Source of the DNA: Bacillota bacterium
GTDB lineage: Bacteria; Bacillota; Sulfobacillia; Sulfobacillales; Sulfobacillaceae
Assembly (NCBI GenBank): GCA_026627385.1
Contig: JAPNUR010000002.1
Span: forward strand, 62,001-126,000
Length of the DNA: 64,000 bases
Reading direction: 5' to 3'
Part shown: positions 53,050 through 64,000 of the stretch, piece after piece
Position numbering within the stretch: position 1 is the stretch's first letter
Layout: each line of letters starts with the position of its first letter
Position numbers and translations under genes: made by a program
The notes under the pieces: model-generated
The model's database searches: none
What the model was told of the DNA's origin: nothing
What the model saw: only the letters and a program-made list of their open reading frames with translations

Positions 53050-54288
53050 ATGCGAGAGATCGCGGTCGTGGTGGGAGCGGGTGGGCGCGAGCACGCCCTG
53101 GCTGACGGGTTGAGCCGTTATGGCGCCGAGGTGTGGGTGGCACCGGGCAATGGGGGGATGGTGCAGGACGTCAAACTGTTGCCGGCTGACTCGCCGGGGG
53201 CCATCATCCAACAGTTTCCGGATCAGCATCCATTAGTGATTATTGGGCCCGAAGCGCCGCTGGCAGCAGGGTGGGCTGACACATTGCGCGAAGCTGGATT
53301 CCGTGTGGTGGGTCCTTCGAAAAAGGCGGCGGAATTGGAAAGCCAAAAGCGCGTGGCCAAATCGGTGATGACCCGCTACCGCATTCCCACGGCGGAGGCG
53401 CGCATCACGTTTCGCCCAGAGGAACTTCACCAGTGGATTCATGCGGAAGCTGACTGGCCCCATGTGATGAAGCAAAGTGGGCTGGCACAAGGGAAAGGGG
53501 TCCGCGTGGTGTACACGCGCGAAGAAGCGCTGGCGACGCTCAGAGAGTGGACCGAGCGCCCGCATATCTGGCGCGAAGGGGTGCTGTGGGAGGAGTACCT
53601 GGAGGGATTCGAAGTCAGTGTGCAAGTGGTGACGAACGGCCGTGACTATGCGTGGTTTCCGGTGGCCCAAGATTACAAGCGTCTGACCCCCGATCCCGAG
53701 AGCCCGAATACGGGCGGTATGGGTGCGGTGGCGCCCCTTAGGATCTTGGATGCAACCGTCGTGGAAGCGATCAATGAGCGGATTTTGGACCCCGTCATGC
53801 AATACCTCACTGATGAACACCTGACTTATCGCGGTGTGTTGTACGCAGGACTGATGATCACCTCGGACGGGCCCTACGTGCTAGAGTTTAACGTGCGTCT
53901 CGGAGATCCAGAAACCCAAGTCATAATACCGATCGTGCCGGTGAACTGGATGGATTTTTGGTTAGCGCTCAGTGAAGGGGTGGTGCCTCAGATTCCCCCA
54001 GCCCAGGGGGCCGCGGTGGGCATTGTGGTGGCGGCCTCCGGTTACCCGGATCAACCGAAGACGGGCCTTTCGTTTACGCTAGGAGAGGATCTCGATCAGA
54101 CGCGCATTTTTCATGCGGCAAGCCAGATGCGCGAGGGACGGTGGGAAAATACGGGCGGCCGGGTGCTGACTGTGGTGGGATTAGGGAACACCATTGGCGA
54201 GGCGCGGGAACGCGCCTACGAGCGGGTGCGGCGCATCCAGTTCCCCCTGAGTTATTACCGTCCCGACATCGGTGCGCGATGGTCGTGA
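53050..54288 (+). CDS. purD: Phosphoribosylamine--glycine ligase
   Basis: A 412-residue ATP-grasp enzyme making GAR. Start VVVGAGGREHALADGL near 5-20, ATP-grasp residues around KQSGLAQGKGV near 139-149, PDPESPNTGGMGAVAP near 216-231 and VLEFNVRLGDPETQ near 278-291. Separated from purH by 42 bases, with its own GGAAGGGGAG site; last gene of the operon. Its end overlaps a convergent ABC transporter gene by 34 bases and no terminator is seen. Confidence 0.96.
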   Translation: MREIAVVVGAGGREHALADGLSRYGAEVWVAPGNGGMVQDVKLLPADSPGAIIQQFPDQHPLVIIGPEAPLAAGWADTLREAGFRVVGPSKKAAELESQKRVAKSVMTRYRIPTAEARITFRPEELHQWIHAEADWPHVMKQSGLAQGKGVRVVYTREEALATLREWTERPHIWREGVLWEEYLEGFEVSVQVVTNGRDYAWFPVAQDYKRLTPDPESPNTGGMGAVAPLRILDATVVEAINERILDPVMQYLTDEHLTYRGVLYAGLMITSDGPYVLEFNVRLGDPETQVIIPIVPVNWMDFWLALSEGVVPQIPPAQGAAVGIVVAASGYPDQPKTGLSFTLGEDLDQTRIFHAASQMREGRWENTGGRVLTVVGLGNTIGEARERAYERVRRIQFPLSYYRPDIGARWS

Positions 54289-56150
54289 CGTGGGCTGGAC
54301 TCGGCGGTGAGAGACGAGGGCTGGAATTGTTCGCGGTAGAGATGCGCATACAGGCCGCCTTTGGCCAACAGGGTGGCATGGGTGCCGATGTCGACCACGT
54401 GTCCCTGGTTCAACACCACAATTTGATCCGCCGCCAAGATGGTGGATAGCCGGTGGGCGATGACAATGACCGTGCGGCCATCTAACAAATGCTGAAAGGC
54501 TTGTTGAATGCGGCGCTCGGACAGTGTATCCAGTGAACTCGTGGCTTCGTCAAGAAGGACCAGACCGGGATTGCGCAACAGCACCCGGGCAATGGCTAGC
54601 CGCTGCTTTTCGCCGCCCGATAGGCGGTGACCGCGCTCGCCGACGATGGTATCGTAACCTTGGGGCATCGCCATGATGGTTTCGTGAATCTGCGCGGCCT
54701 TGGTGGCGCGCACGATGTCTTCCTCCGTTGCATCGGGCTGAGCGTAGCGTAAGTTGGCCATGACCGTGTCGTGGAATAAAAAGGGATCTTGTGGGACAAG
54801 ACCCATATAAGTCCTGAGAGAGGTCAAGGTGAACTCGCGAAGATCGCGGCCGTCAATGAGGACCCGGCCGCGCACCGGGTCGTGAAACCGAGGAATCAAA
54901 TGCAAGAGCGTGGTTTTGCCAGCACCGCTAGGGCCCACAAGCGCGACTAACTGCCCCGACGCGATGTCGAGGCTCACGTCTTCTAACGCCCAGGACAGCG
55001 GACGCTCGCTATCCGTTGGGTAGCGAAACCACACATGGTCTAAGGTGATGGATGGGGCCGGGGTGGTGGGGGTAAAAATGTGGGGGCCATCCTGGATAGC
55101 CGGCGTGAGGTCAAGAATGGCAAAGATGCGACGGAAAAGGGCGACCGAGGTGAGCACATTGACGTGCAACTGGGCCAGTTGGCTCATGGGGCTGTAGAGC
55201 TGCACTAAGAGGGTGACGAAGGCCACAATGACCCCGAGCGACAACCGGTGATGAATGACAAGCCATCCCCCGTATCCCCAGAGAAGCGCGGGTCCCATAA
55301 TGCTAAAGTTGCTCAACCACATGAAGAGCCAACGCCCAATCAAGGACTGACGAATCTGTAAGTCGCGGAGGGTTTCGTTGTCGCGCTGAAAGCGGGCCTC
55401 TTCATCAGATTCCTTGTGAAAGGCCTTGACCAGCAAGGCGCCGCTTACGCCTAACGTTTCCGCTAGTTGTGCCGTCATCCGACCCAGTGTGGTTTGGATT
55501 TCGGCCTGCAGGTCGCGCCGCCGCTGGCCGGTGCGCTGGACGGGCACTATAAAGGCGGGCAGGACCAGGAGAGATAAGAGTGTGAGTTGCCAGCTTTGGG
55601 TAAACATGACCGACAATGCGGCGATGATGGAAAAGATATTTTGCACGAAATTGGACAAGGTGCTGGTGACCACGGTTTGAATGGCGGCGACGTCGTTGGT
55701 GGTGCGTGACACCAAATCCCCCGTTTTCGACTGGGTGAAAAACTGTAAGGGCTGTGCCAGGAGATGGTGGTAAATCCGCTGGCGGTAGTCAGCCATGACA
55801 TGTTGGCCGATAATTTGGGTAAACCAGGTGCCCAGCACGCTCGCCACGCCGGACAGGAGCGCGACCATCACGATGGCAGCCGCGAGGCCGACCACCAGGC
55901 GGACGTTGCCGCGCTCAATGCCATCGTTGATGATGCGCTTTTCCAATAGCGCCGGCAACACGCTCAAGATGGCGGTGGACAGCAAGAGCAACGCGGCGGT
56001 GACAACGCGCCACCGGTATTCGAGATAGCTGGCGAGCGCTCGTCGGAGCACTGGCCAATCGAAGGTTTCCTGTTTGGCTGCTTGGCGAAGTTCCCAGGTG
56101 CGACGGCCAAATCCCATGCCGCCACCCTCACCGCCCCAATGAAGTGCCAT
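54255..56150 (-). CDS. ABC exporter, fused membrane and ATPase domains
   Basis: A 631-residue half transporter of the MsbA/BmrA type. Six membrane helices between about 45 and 335, then the ATPase: Walker A GPSGAGKT (406-413), Q-loop LVPQDPFLF, signature LSGGEKQ (510-516) and Walker B VLLDEATSSLD (531-541), with the switch His in AHRLST. Probably a homodimer exporting lipids, peptides or drugs; substrate unknown. Start is ATG 56150 or ATG 56117 (GTGAGGG upstream). Convergent with purD. Confidence 0.93.
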   Translation of the reverse strand: MALHWGGEGGGMGFGRRTWELRQAAKQETFDWPVLRRALASYLEYRWRVVTAALLLLSTAILSVLPALLEKRIINDGIERGNVRLVVGLAAAIVMVALLSGVASVLGTWFTQIIGQHVMADYRQRIYHHLLAQPLQFFTQSKTGDLVSRTTNDVAAIQTVVTSTLSNFVQNIFSIIAALSVMFTQSWQLTLLSLLVLPAFIVPVQRTGQRRRDLQAEIQTTLGRMTAQLAETLGVSGALLVKAFHKESDEEARFQRDNETLRDLQIRQSLIGRWLFMWLSNFSIMGPALLWGYGGWLVIHHRLSLGVIVAFVTLLVQLYSPMSQLAQLHVNVLTSVALFRRIFAILDLTPAIQDGPHIFTPTTPAPSITLDHVWFRYPTDSERPLSWALEDVSLDIASGQLVALVGPSGAGKTTLLHLIPRFHDPVRGRVLIDGRDLREFTLTSLRTYMGLVPQDPFLFHDTVMANLRYAQPDATEEDIVRATKAAQIHETIMAMPQGYDTIVGERGHRLSGGEKQRLAIARVLLRNPGLVLLDEATSSLDTLSERRIQQAFQHLLDGRTVIVIAHRLSTILAADQIVVLNQGHVVDIGTHATLLAKGGLYAHLYREQFQPSSLTAESSPRHDHRAPMSGR

Positions 56151-56302
56151 GGCAATCGCTCCAACAGTTTCATAAGTAAATTAATTATAGGTGAAATCAT
56201 GGGCATTGTCGAGTCGTCGTGAGGAGTCTCGGGCGTCCAGGAAAGATTTGGCGGGCTAATATTGCCTTTGACGGGGAACCTTGGAAGCGGAGGTGTGGAC
56301 GC

Positions 56303-56854
56303 ATGCAGGGATGGCAGAAAGTTGGCTTGGTCATGATCTCGCTGGTGATGTTTACCGGGTGTAGCATTAGTTTGGGATCGCCGTCGCCGGAGCACGGATC
56401 CACCACATCAAGCCAGCATTCGGGGGAACAGCATAGCGGGGGCGATCCCGGATCTCACGGCGCCGAGCCTTCGTTAGCGATTCAACAGGCCGTACGGGAT
56501 GAGCTAGAAACTCCCCGCATGCAAAAGATGATTGCCGAAACCGTGTCGTCCGCCCAACTACAACAAGCGTTAATGACCCCGCAAGGACAGGCCATTCTTG
56601 AGCGCATGGTGACTCTGGTCATGTCTAGCCCTAGCGTCAAGCAACAACTCTCGATGGAGCTCATGTCCGCGCTTCAGTCGGGTCAAATGACCTCGGCCAT
56701 CGACCACGCCGTCAAGACCGCATTAGTCAGCATGGCTTCCAAGGCTCTGGGCACGTCATCCCAAAAATCAAGCAGCAGTTCGTCCTCGAGTTCCAGCGGG
56801 TCATCGGGCGGTCAAGGGAGCGGCAGTAGCAGTGGCTCAGGGAAGGCGACTTAA
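56303..56854 (+). CDS. GerD-like spore germination lipoprotein
   Basis: A 183-residue lipoprotein: signal segment with lipobox FTGC (cleavage before the Cys near residue 20), then a Ser/His-rich linker, and a helical core at about 60-145 with the repeated pattern ELETPRMQKMI, LMTPQGQAILERMV, VMSSPSVKQQL. This regular S/T-P-x-x-x-x helical repetition recalls GerD, the clustering factor of spore germination receptors; the match is by eye. The tail is a Ser/Gly-rich low-complexity stretch. Start ATG 56303 after GCGGAGGTG. Confidence 0.6.
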   Translation: MQGWQKVGLVMISLVMFTGCSISLGSPSPEHGSTTSSQHSGEQHSGGDPGSHGAEPSLAIQQAVRDELETPRMQKMIAETVSSAQLQQALMTPQGQAILERMVTLVMSSPSVKQQLSMELMSALQSGQMTSAIDHAVKTALVSMASKALGTSSQKSSSSSSSSSSGSSGGQGSGSSSGSGKAT

Positions 56855-56968
56855 CCATAACCCGGCGACAAGGGCCCCAAAAGTTCCCATTTCTGGTATG
56901 CTGAAGAATCATAAGGTGACCAAGGGTTTCAAGCAGCGTACATCTTCTTCAGAAGGGCAGATGGTATC

Positions 56969-58363
56969 GTGCCACGGTGGGATGGGAAACATCCGGACAA
57001 GGCGGAAATTGAAATCAACCCGCTATACGCGCGGGGAGGGGCTACGCAAGTTCCCCGGTTTGAGCTAGCGGCCCACGGGATCCTTCCAGATACCGCGTAT
57101 CACCTCATCCATGACGAGCTGGCGTTAGACGGCAATGCTCGGCTCAATCTTGCCACGTTCGTGCAAACCTGGATGGAACCCGAGGCCTTACAATTGTATA
57201 TTGATGCCGCGGGGAAAAATATTGTTGATAAGGATGAATATCCGCAAACAGCCGCTATCGAAGACCGTTGTGTCAAAATTATCGCCGGCTTATGGCACGC
57301 CCCTGACGTCCAGGGCGTTCTCGGGGTATCGACAACAGGTTCGTCTGAGGCTGCTATGCTGGGCGGCTTGGTGATGAAGCGCCGTTGGCAGCAGTACCGC
57401 CGCCAACAAGGCCTATCGGTCGATCGCCCAAACATCGTCTTTAGCTCTGCCGTGCAGGTGGTGTGGGAACGTTTTGCCAACTACTTTGAAGTGGAGCCGC
57501 GTTTTGTCCCCGTGAGTGTTGATCGGCCCCAATTGACCGCCGATGGGGTTTTGCAAGCTATCGATGATCGGACCATTGGCGTTGTGGTGGTCTTGGGCGT
57601 CACCTACACCGGGGTGTATGAGCCGGTCGAGGCTATTTGTGGCGCACTTGACGCGTATCAGGCGCGCACTGGGTTGGACATTCCGGTTCACGTGGATGCG
57701 GCGTCGGGGGGCTTTGTGGCGCCGTTTATCCAGCCAGCGTTGGAGTGGGATTTCCGGTTACCCCGGGTTCTGTCCATCAACGCCTCGGGTCACAAATATG
57801 GCTTGGTATTGCCAGGCCTAGGCTGGGCGCTATGGCGCGATCGGGCGCTGGTCCCTGACGATTTGATTTTTGACGTGGCCTACCTCGGCGGCCACATGCC
57901 CACGTTTGGCCTCAACTTCTCACGTCCGGGTGCTCAGGTCCTACTGCAATATTATAATTTTCTGCGATTGGGATTCGACGGTTATGTTGCCGTCCAGCAA
58001 GCATGCCAGCGGGCGGCGCAGTTTGTGGCGGCTGGCGTGCAAAGATTGGGGCCGTTTCACCTGTTGTCCGATGGTTCAGACCTACCGGTGGTGGCCTGGC
58101 GGCTGGTCGAGGCACCAAAGCGTCTCTGGGACCTCCATGATTTGTCGCATCTGCTGCGCGAGCGGGGATGGCAGGTGCCGGCGTATCCGTTGCCCCCCGA
58201 TTTGCAGGACGTCACCGTGATGCGTGTGGTCGTGCGCAACGGATTTTCCTTGGATTTGGCCCAACTTTTCCTCCAAGATCTCGAACGGGCGGTCTCATCG
58301 CTCGAAAAGTTAGAACAACCCCTTCCGCATCATCTGCGAAGCCAGACCGCGTTCCACCATTAA
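56969..58363 (+). CDS. Glutamate decarboxylase-like PLP enzyme
   Basis: A 464-residue group II decarboxylase of the GadB type. PLP site: HVDAASGG (241-248) and SINASGHKYG with K276 as the Schiff-base lysine; GVSTTGSSEAAM near 119-130. Glutamate to GABA with proton uptake would aid acid resistance, which fits an acid-living host; close aspartate or tyrosine decarboxylase roles cannot be excluded. GTG start at 56969. No GadC antiporter is adjacent, but the amidotransferase at 18 kb might act on gamma-glutamyl-GABA compounds. Confidence 0.88.
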   Translation: MPRWDGKHPDKAEIEINPLYARGGATQVPRFELAAHGILPDTAYHLIHDELALDGNARLNLATFVQTWMEPEALQLYIDAAGKNIVDKDEYPQTAAIEDRCVKIIAGLWHAPDVQGVLGVSTTGSSEAAMLGGLVMKRRWQQYRRQQGLSVDRPNIVFSSAVQVVWERFANYFEVEPRFVPVSVDRPQLTADGVLQAIDDRTIGVVVVLGVTYTGVYEPVEAICGALDAYQARTGLDIPVHVDAASGGFVAPFIQPALEWDFRLPRVLSINASGHKYGLVLPGLGWALWRDRALVPDDLIFDVAYLGGHMPTFGLNFSRPGAQVLLQYYNFLRLGFDGYVAVQQACQRAAQFVAAGVQRLGPFHLLSDGSDLPVVAWRLVEAPKRLWDLHDLSHLLRERGWQVPAYPLPPDLQDVTVMRVVVRNGFSLDLAQLFLQDLERAVSSLEKLEQPLPHHLRSQTAFHH

Positions 58364-58449
58364 CGGCAGCCGATCAGGCCATGGATTTGGGCGCCAAGCG
58401 TTGCTCGCAGCTGTGCACTTGATTATGCTAGCAATGGATACGGGGATAT

Positions 58450-58471
58450 GGCCATGGATTGGCCATGGATT
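58450..58471 (+). repeat. Tandem GGCCATGGATT repeat
   Basis: Two exact tandem copies of the 11-mer GGCCATGGATT (58450-58460 and 58461-58471), with a third copy at 58377-58387, all between the decarboxylase and yerC genes. Each carries a CCATGG palindrome. No known function. Confidence 0.7.
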
Positions 58472-58507
58472 AAGGAAGGGGGCACGCGGCGCTAGCTGCG
58501 TGAGGCG

Positions 58508-58807
58508 ATGAATCCTAAACTGAAGAATCACGAGACCGATTTATTATGCGAAGCGATTTTAAGTTTACAAACGGTCGACGAGTGTTACGCGTTTATGGAA
58601 GATATCCTGACCATTAGCGAAATCCAGTCTATTGCCCAGCGTTTACAAGTGGCGCGCATGTTGGATGAAGGGCAAACCTACGACGACATTGAACGCATTA
58701 CCGGCGCGTCGTCGGCAACCATTTCTCGCGTCAAGCGATGCTTGACATTTGGTGCCGACGGCTACCGTTTGGTGCTTGATCGCATGAAGCGCAAAGAAGG
58801 GCGGTGA
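58508..58807 (+). CDS. yerC: TrpR-like protein YerC/YecD
   Basis: A 99-residue Trp-repressor superfamily protein of the YerC type. Helix-turn-helix region near 38-75: SEIQSIAQRLQVARMLDEGQTYDDI then TGASSATISRVKRCL, given here as two fragments. The family is a putative DNA-binding regulator of unknown targets. It precedes the pcrA-ligA pair, as in Bacillus. ATG start with GTGAGGCG. Confidence 0.88.
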   Translation: MNPKLKNHETDLLCEAILSLQTVDECYAFMEDILTISEIQSIAQRLQVARMLDEGQTYDDIERITGASSATISRVKRCLTFGADGYRLVLDRMKRKEGR

Positions 58808-58826
58808 ACCCCGAGCGCCCGGCGGA

Positions 58827-58856
58827 AGTTTTGTTATAATAAAACTGTAGTACAGT
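58827..58856 (+). promoter_or_regulatory. -10 element inside overlapping palindromes
   Basis: AGTTTT (58827-58832) and AAAACT (58841-58846) are inverted around GTTATAAT, so the TATAAT at 58835-58840 lies in the loop. Overlapping this, ACTGTA-G-TACAGT (58844-58856) is a perfect 6-1-6 palindrome at the expected transcript start. The -35 is poor, as in activator-dependent or tightly repressed promoters. Unknown regulator; the product of yerC is a candidate (inference). Confidence 0.55.
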
Positions 58857-58878
58857 AAAGCGTTAGGATGATGCACTG

Positions 58879-59337
58879 GTGGAGCTGTCGACAGTCCTGG
58901 CCGTCATGGGGTTTTTGCCGCACGGGAAGCCGAAGGGGTACCGCATGGAATGCGAGCGGCTGACTTTATGGATTCATGGTGGCAGTGCCGCCGCCCAGGA
59001 GGATGATCTGTGGGCGGCAGTGGAATCGGTCCTACGGCATAACCCGACTGCTGCTGTGATGGAGATTGTGCGCCAAGAAAAACCAGGCGGGATTGTTGCC
59101 GTCCTGGAGGGCCGGTGGGCACCCCCCACTGTTGGCATTATTGGCAACACGCCGGATTGGATGGCGGAGGAAGCACAGCGCTGGCGCCAACGAGGATACG
59201 CGATTCAAATGAACGGGCAAAAGGACTTAGGGGTCGGCCCCGCATTCATCGTGCGCGAAGGGGCAAGCGGGCGGGAGATAGTGGGACGCGCTCCGGCGTT
59301 ACCGTTGGATGACAGCGTGGGCGCCCCCTGGCACTAG
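58879..59337 (+). CDS. Hypothetical protein between yerC and pcrA
   Basis: A 152-residue soluble protein not recognised as any family. The first 30 residues look like a hydrophobic strand pair (STVLAVMGFLPHG), then alternating strand and helix with a central VVAVLEGRWAPPTVGIIG-like region and a WMAEEAQRWRQRGYAIQMNG helix. GTG start at 58879 with a weak ribosome site. In Bacillus this position is held by pcrB; no PcrB feature is visible here. Confidence 0.65.
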   Translation: MELSTVLAVMGFLPHGKPKGYRMECERLTLWIHGGSAAAQEDDLWAAVESVLRHNPTAAVMEIVRQEKPGGIVAVLEGRWAPPTVGIIGNTPDWMAEEAQRWRQRGYAIQMNGQKDLGVGPAFIVREGASGREIVGRAPALPLDDSVGAPWH

Positions 59338-59427
59338 GCGATGCATTGCGAGACACCCAACACGTCTTTCCACGGGCTCAGTGCGCTCAAGGCGCGGGGG
59401 ACTAGCCGTAAGGGTGGGAGAGTGCGC

Positions 59428-59467
59428 TACATTCCTCTCTAGTAAGCTGATATAATGGAAATATCAG
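59428..59467 (+). promoter_or_regulatory. pcrA promoter with inverted repeat
   Basis: TACATT at 59428-59433, 17-base spacer and TATAAT at 59451-59456. CTGATAT (59447-59453) and ATATCAG (59461-59467) form a perfect 7-bp inverted repeat around AATGGAA, covering the -10. The -35 is weak. An operator for an unidentified regulator is likely; the sequence is not a LexA box. Confidence 0.55.
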
Positions 59468-59485
59468 TGCTGGGAGGAACCCCGT

Positions 59486-63638
<4,153 letters not shown>

Positions 63639-63669
63639 GGGGACGAAGAATGGGCGGCAGTGTCATCCA

Positions 63670-63698
63670 TTGTGCGCGATTTCGTCAATATTTATAAT
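63670..63698 (+). promoter_or_regulatory. Promoter of oligopeptide ABC transporter genes
   Basis: TTGTGC at 63670-63675, a 17-base spacer and TATAAT at 63693-63698, 32 bases after the ligA stop codon and about 90 bases before the next start. Marks the start of a new transcription unit. Confidence 0.7.
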
Positions 63699-63786
63699 GG
63701 GCTATGAATTTGATTGGCGGATACGCTGATGTAAGCCGGTAATGGGCCGAGAGGGACCGTTGGTGTAGGGGGAAGGAGCGACAGCG

Positions 63787-64000
63787 GTGGCAAACCGTGT
63801 CTTGGAGGTCAAAGATTTGCGCACCCACTTCTTTACGGATGAAGGGGTTGTCCCGTCGGTGGACGGTGTGAGCTTTTACATCGACGAGGAAGAGACGTTG
63901 GGAATTGTTGGCGAATCAGGGTGCGGGAAAAGCGTGACATCGCTGTCGATCATGCGGCTGGTGCCGAGTCCGCCGGGACGCATCGTTGGCGGTGAGATTT
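63787..64000 (+). CDS. Peptide ABC transporter ATP-binding protein, partial
   Basis: The first 71 residues of an ABC ATPase cut by the window end. The N-terminus [23 protein letters not shown] is written here by its ends (6-28); Walker A is GESGCGKS near 49-56; [18 protein letters not shown] follows, the OppD/DppD pattern. Imports oligopeptides or dipeptides with permease partners expected downstream. GTG at 63787 after GGAAGGAG. The frame is open to the edge. Confidence 0.88.
   Translation, partial: MANRVLEVKDLRTHFFTDEGVVPSVDGVSFYIDEEETLGIVGESGCGKSVTSLSIMRLVPSPPGRIVGGEI

Noticed and set aside
51673-53229. Long minus-strand frames over purH and purD
   Set aside because: Shadow frames of purH/purD without features.
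56755-56848. AGC/TCC-rich tract as a DNA microsatellite
   Set aside because: It is in frame in the lipoprotein and uses mixed Ser and Gly codons, so it is a protein low-complexity tail.

Overview
The window reads as the chromosome of a GC-rich, Gram-positive, endospore-forming Firmicute. Codon choice, gene content and order look like Sulfobacillus or a close relative; this is inferred from content, not from a database match. Supporting signs are Bacillus-type gene neighbourhoods (acpS/nnrD/alr/mazEF; thiL/tsaE/tsaB/rimI/tsaD with groESL nearby; yerC/pcrA/ligA), a perfect CIRCE element, a PurR-type operator, GTG and TTG starts behind strong AGGAGG sites, and a GerD-like germination lipoprotein. 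No rRNA, tRNA, CRISPR array or intact mobile element was seen.

Layout. 0.1-9.2 kb is accessory: a membrane-anchored thioredoxin-like protein, a MoxR/DUF58/DUF4129 trio, a UspA protein, DUF1540 and DUF763 proteins, a HipA-like kinase coupled to an unknown gene, and a minus-strand group of Leu-rich small proteins, two of them only 39 and 42 residues. 9.5-13.1 kb is a tightly coupled trio: an AAG-type DNA glycosylase, a molybdopterin oxidoreductase and FtcD. 13.1-19.8 kb holds a small cytochrome c, a methyltransferase, acpS, nnrDE, alr, a MazEF pair with its own promoter, a class I amidotransferase and an asparaginase. 19.8-20.8 kb is a gene-poor scar with an IS21 istB remnant. 20.8-23.7 kb is an oxidative-stress module (rubrerythrin, Fe-S oxidoreductase, DUF3501, Fur/PerR regulator) with a PerR-like operator over its promoter.

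24.6-29.6 kb carries thiL, the t6A genes tsaE, tsaB and tsaD, rimI and a left-handed beta-helix protein. 29.7-35.3 kb has murC, guaB, murA and a thiolase. 35.3-37.8 kb has a polysaccharide deacetylase, a small membrane protein, moaC and mog. 37.9-40.0 kb is groESL under CIRCE. 40.1-41.1 kb has a coiled-coil protein and a MerR regulator, followed by hpt and guaA.

43.3-54.3 kb is an eleven-gene purine operon, purB-C-S-Q-L-F-M-N-H-D counted with purS, with most junctions overlapping; together with hpt, guaA and guaB it covers most of de novo and salvage purine synthesis, but purE and purK are absent. 54.3-64 kb has an ABC exporter, the GerD-like lipoprotein, a glutamate decarboxylase-like PLP enzyme, YerC, an unknown protein, pcrA, ligA and the start of an oligopeptide ABC transporter ATPase cut by the window edge.

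The least explained parts are the Leu-rich miniprotein cluster (8.3-9.2 kb), the HipA-like kinase with its partner, and a set of palindromic operators whose regulators are unknown (40.05, 58.84 and 59.45 kb).
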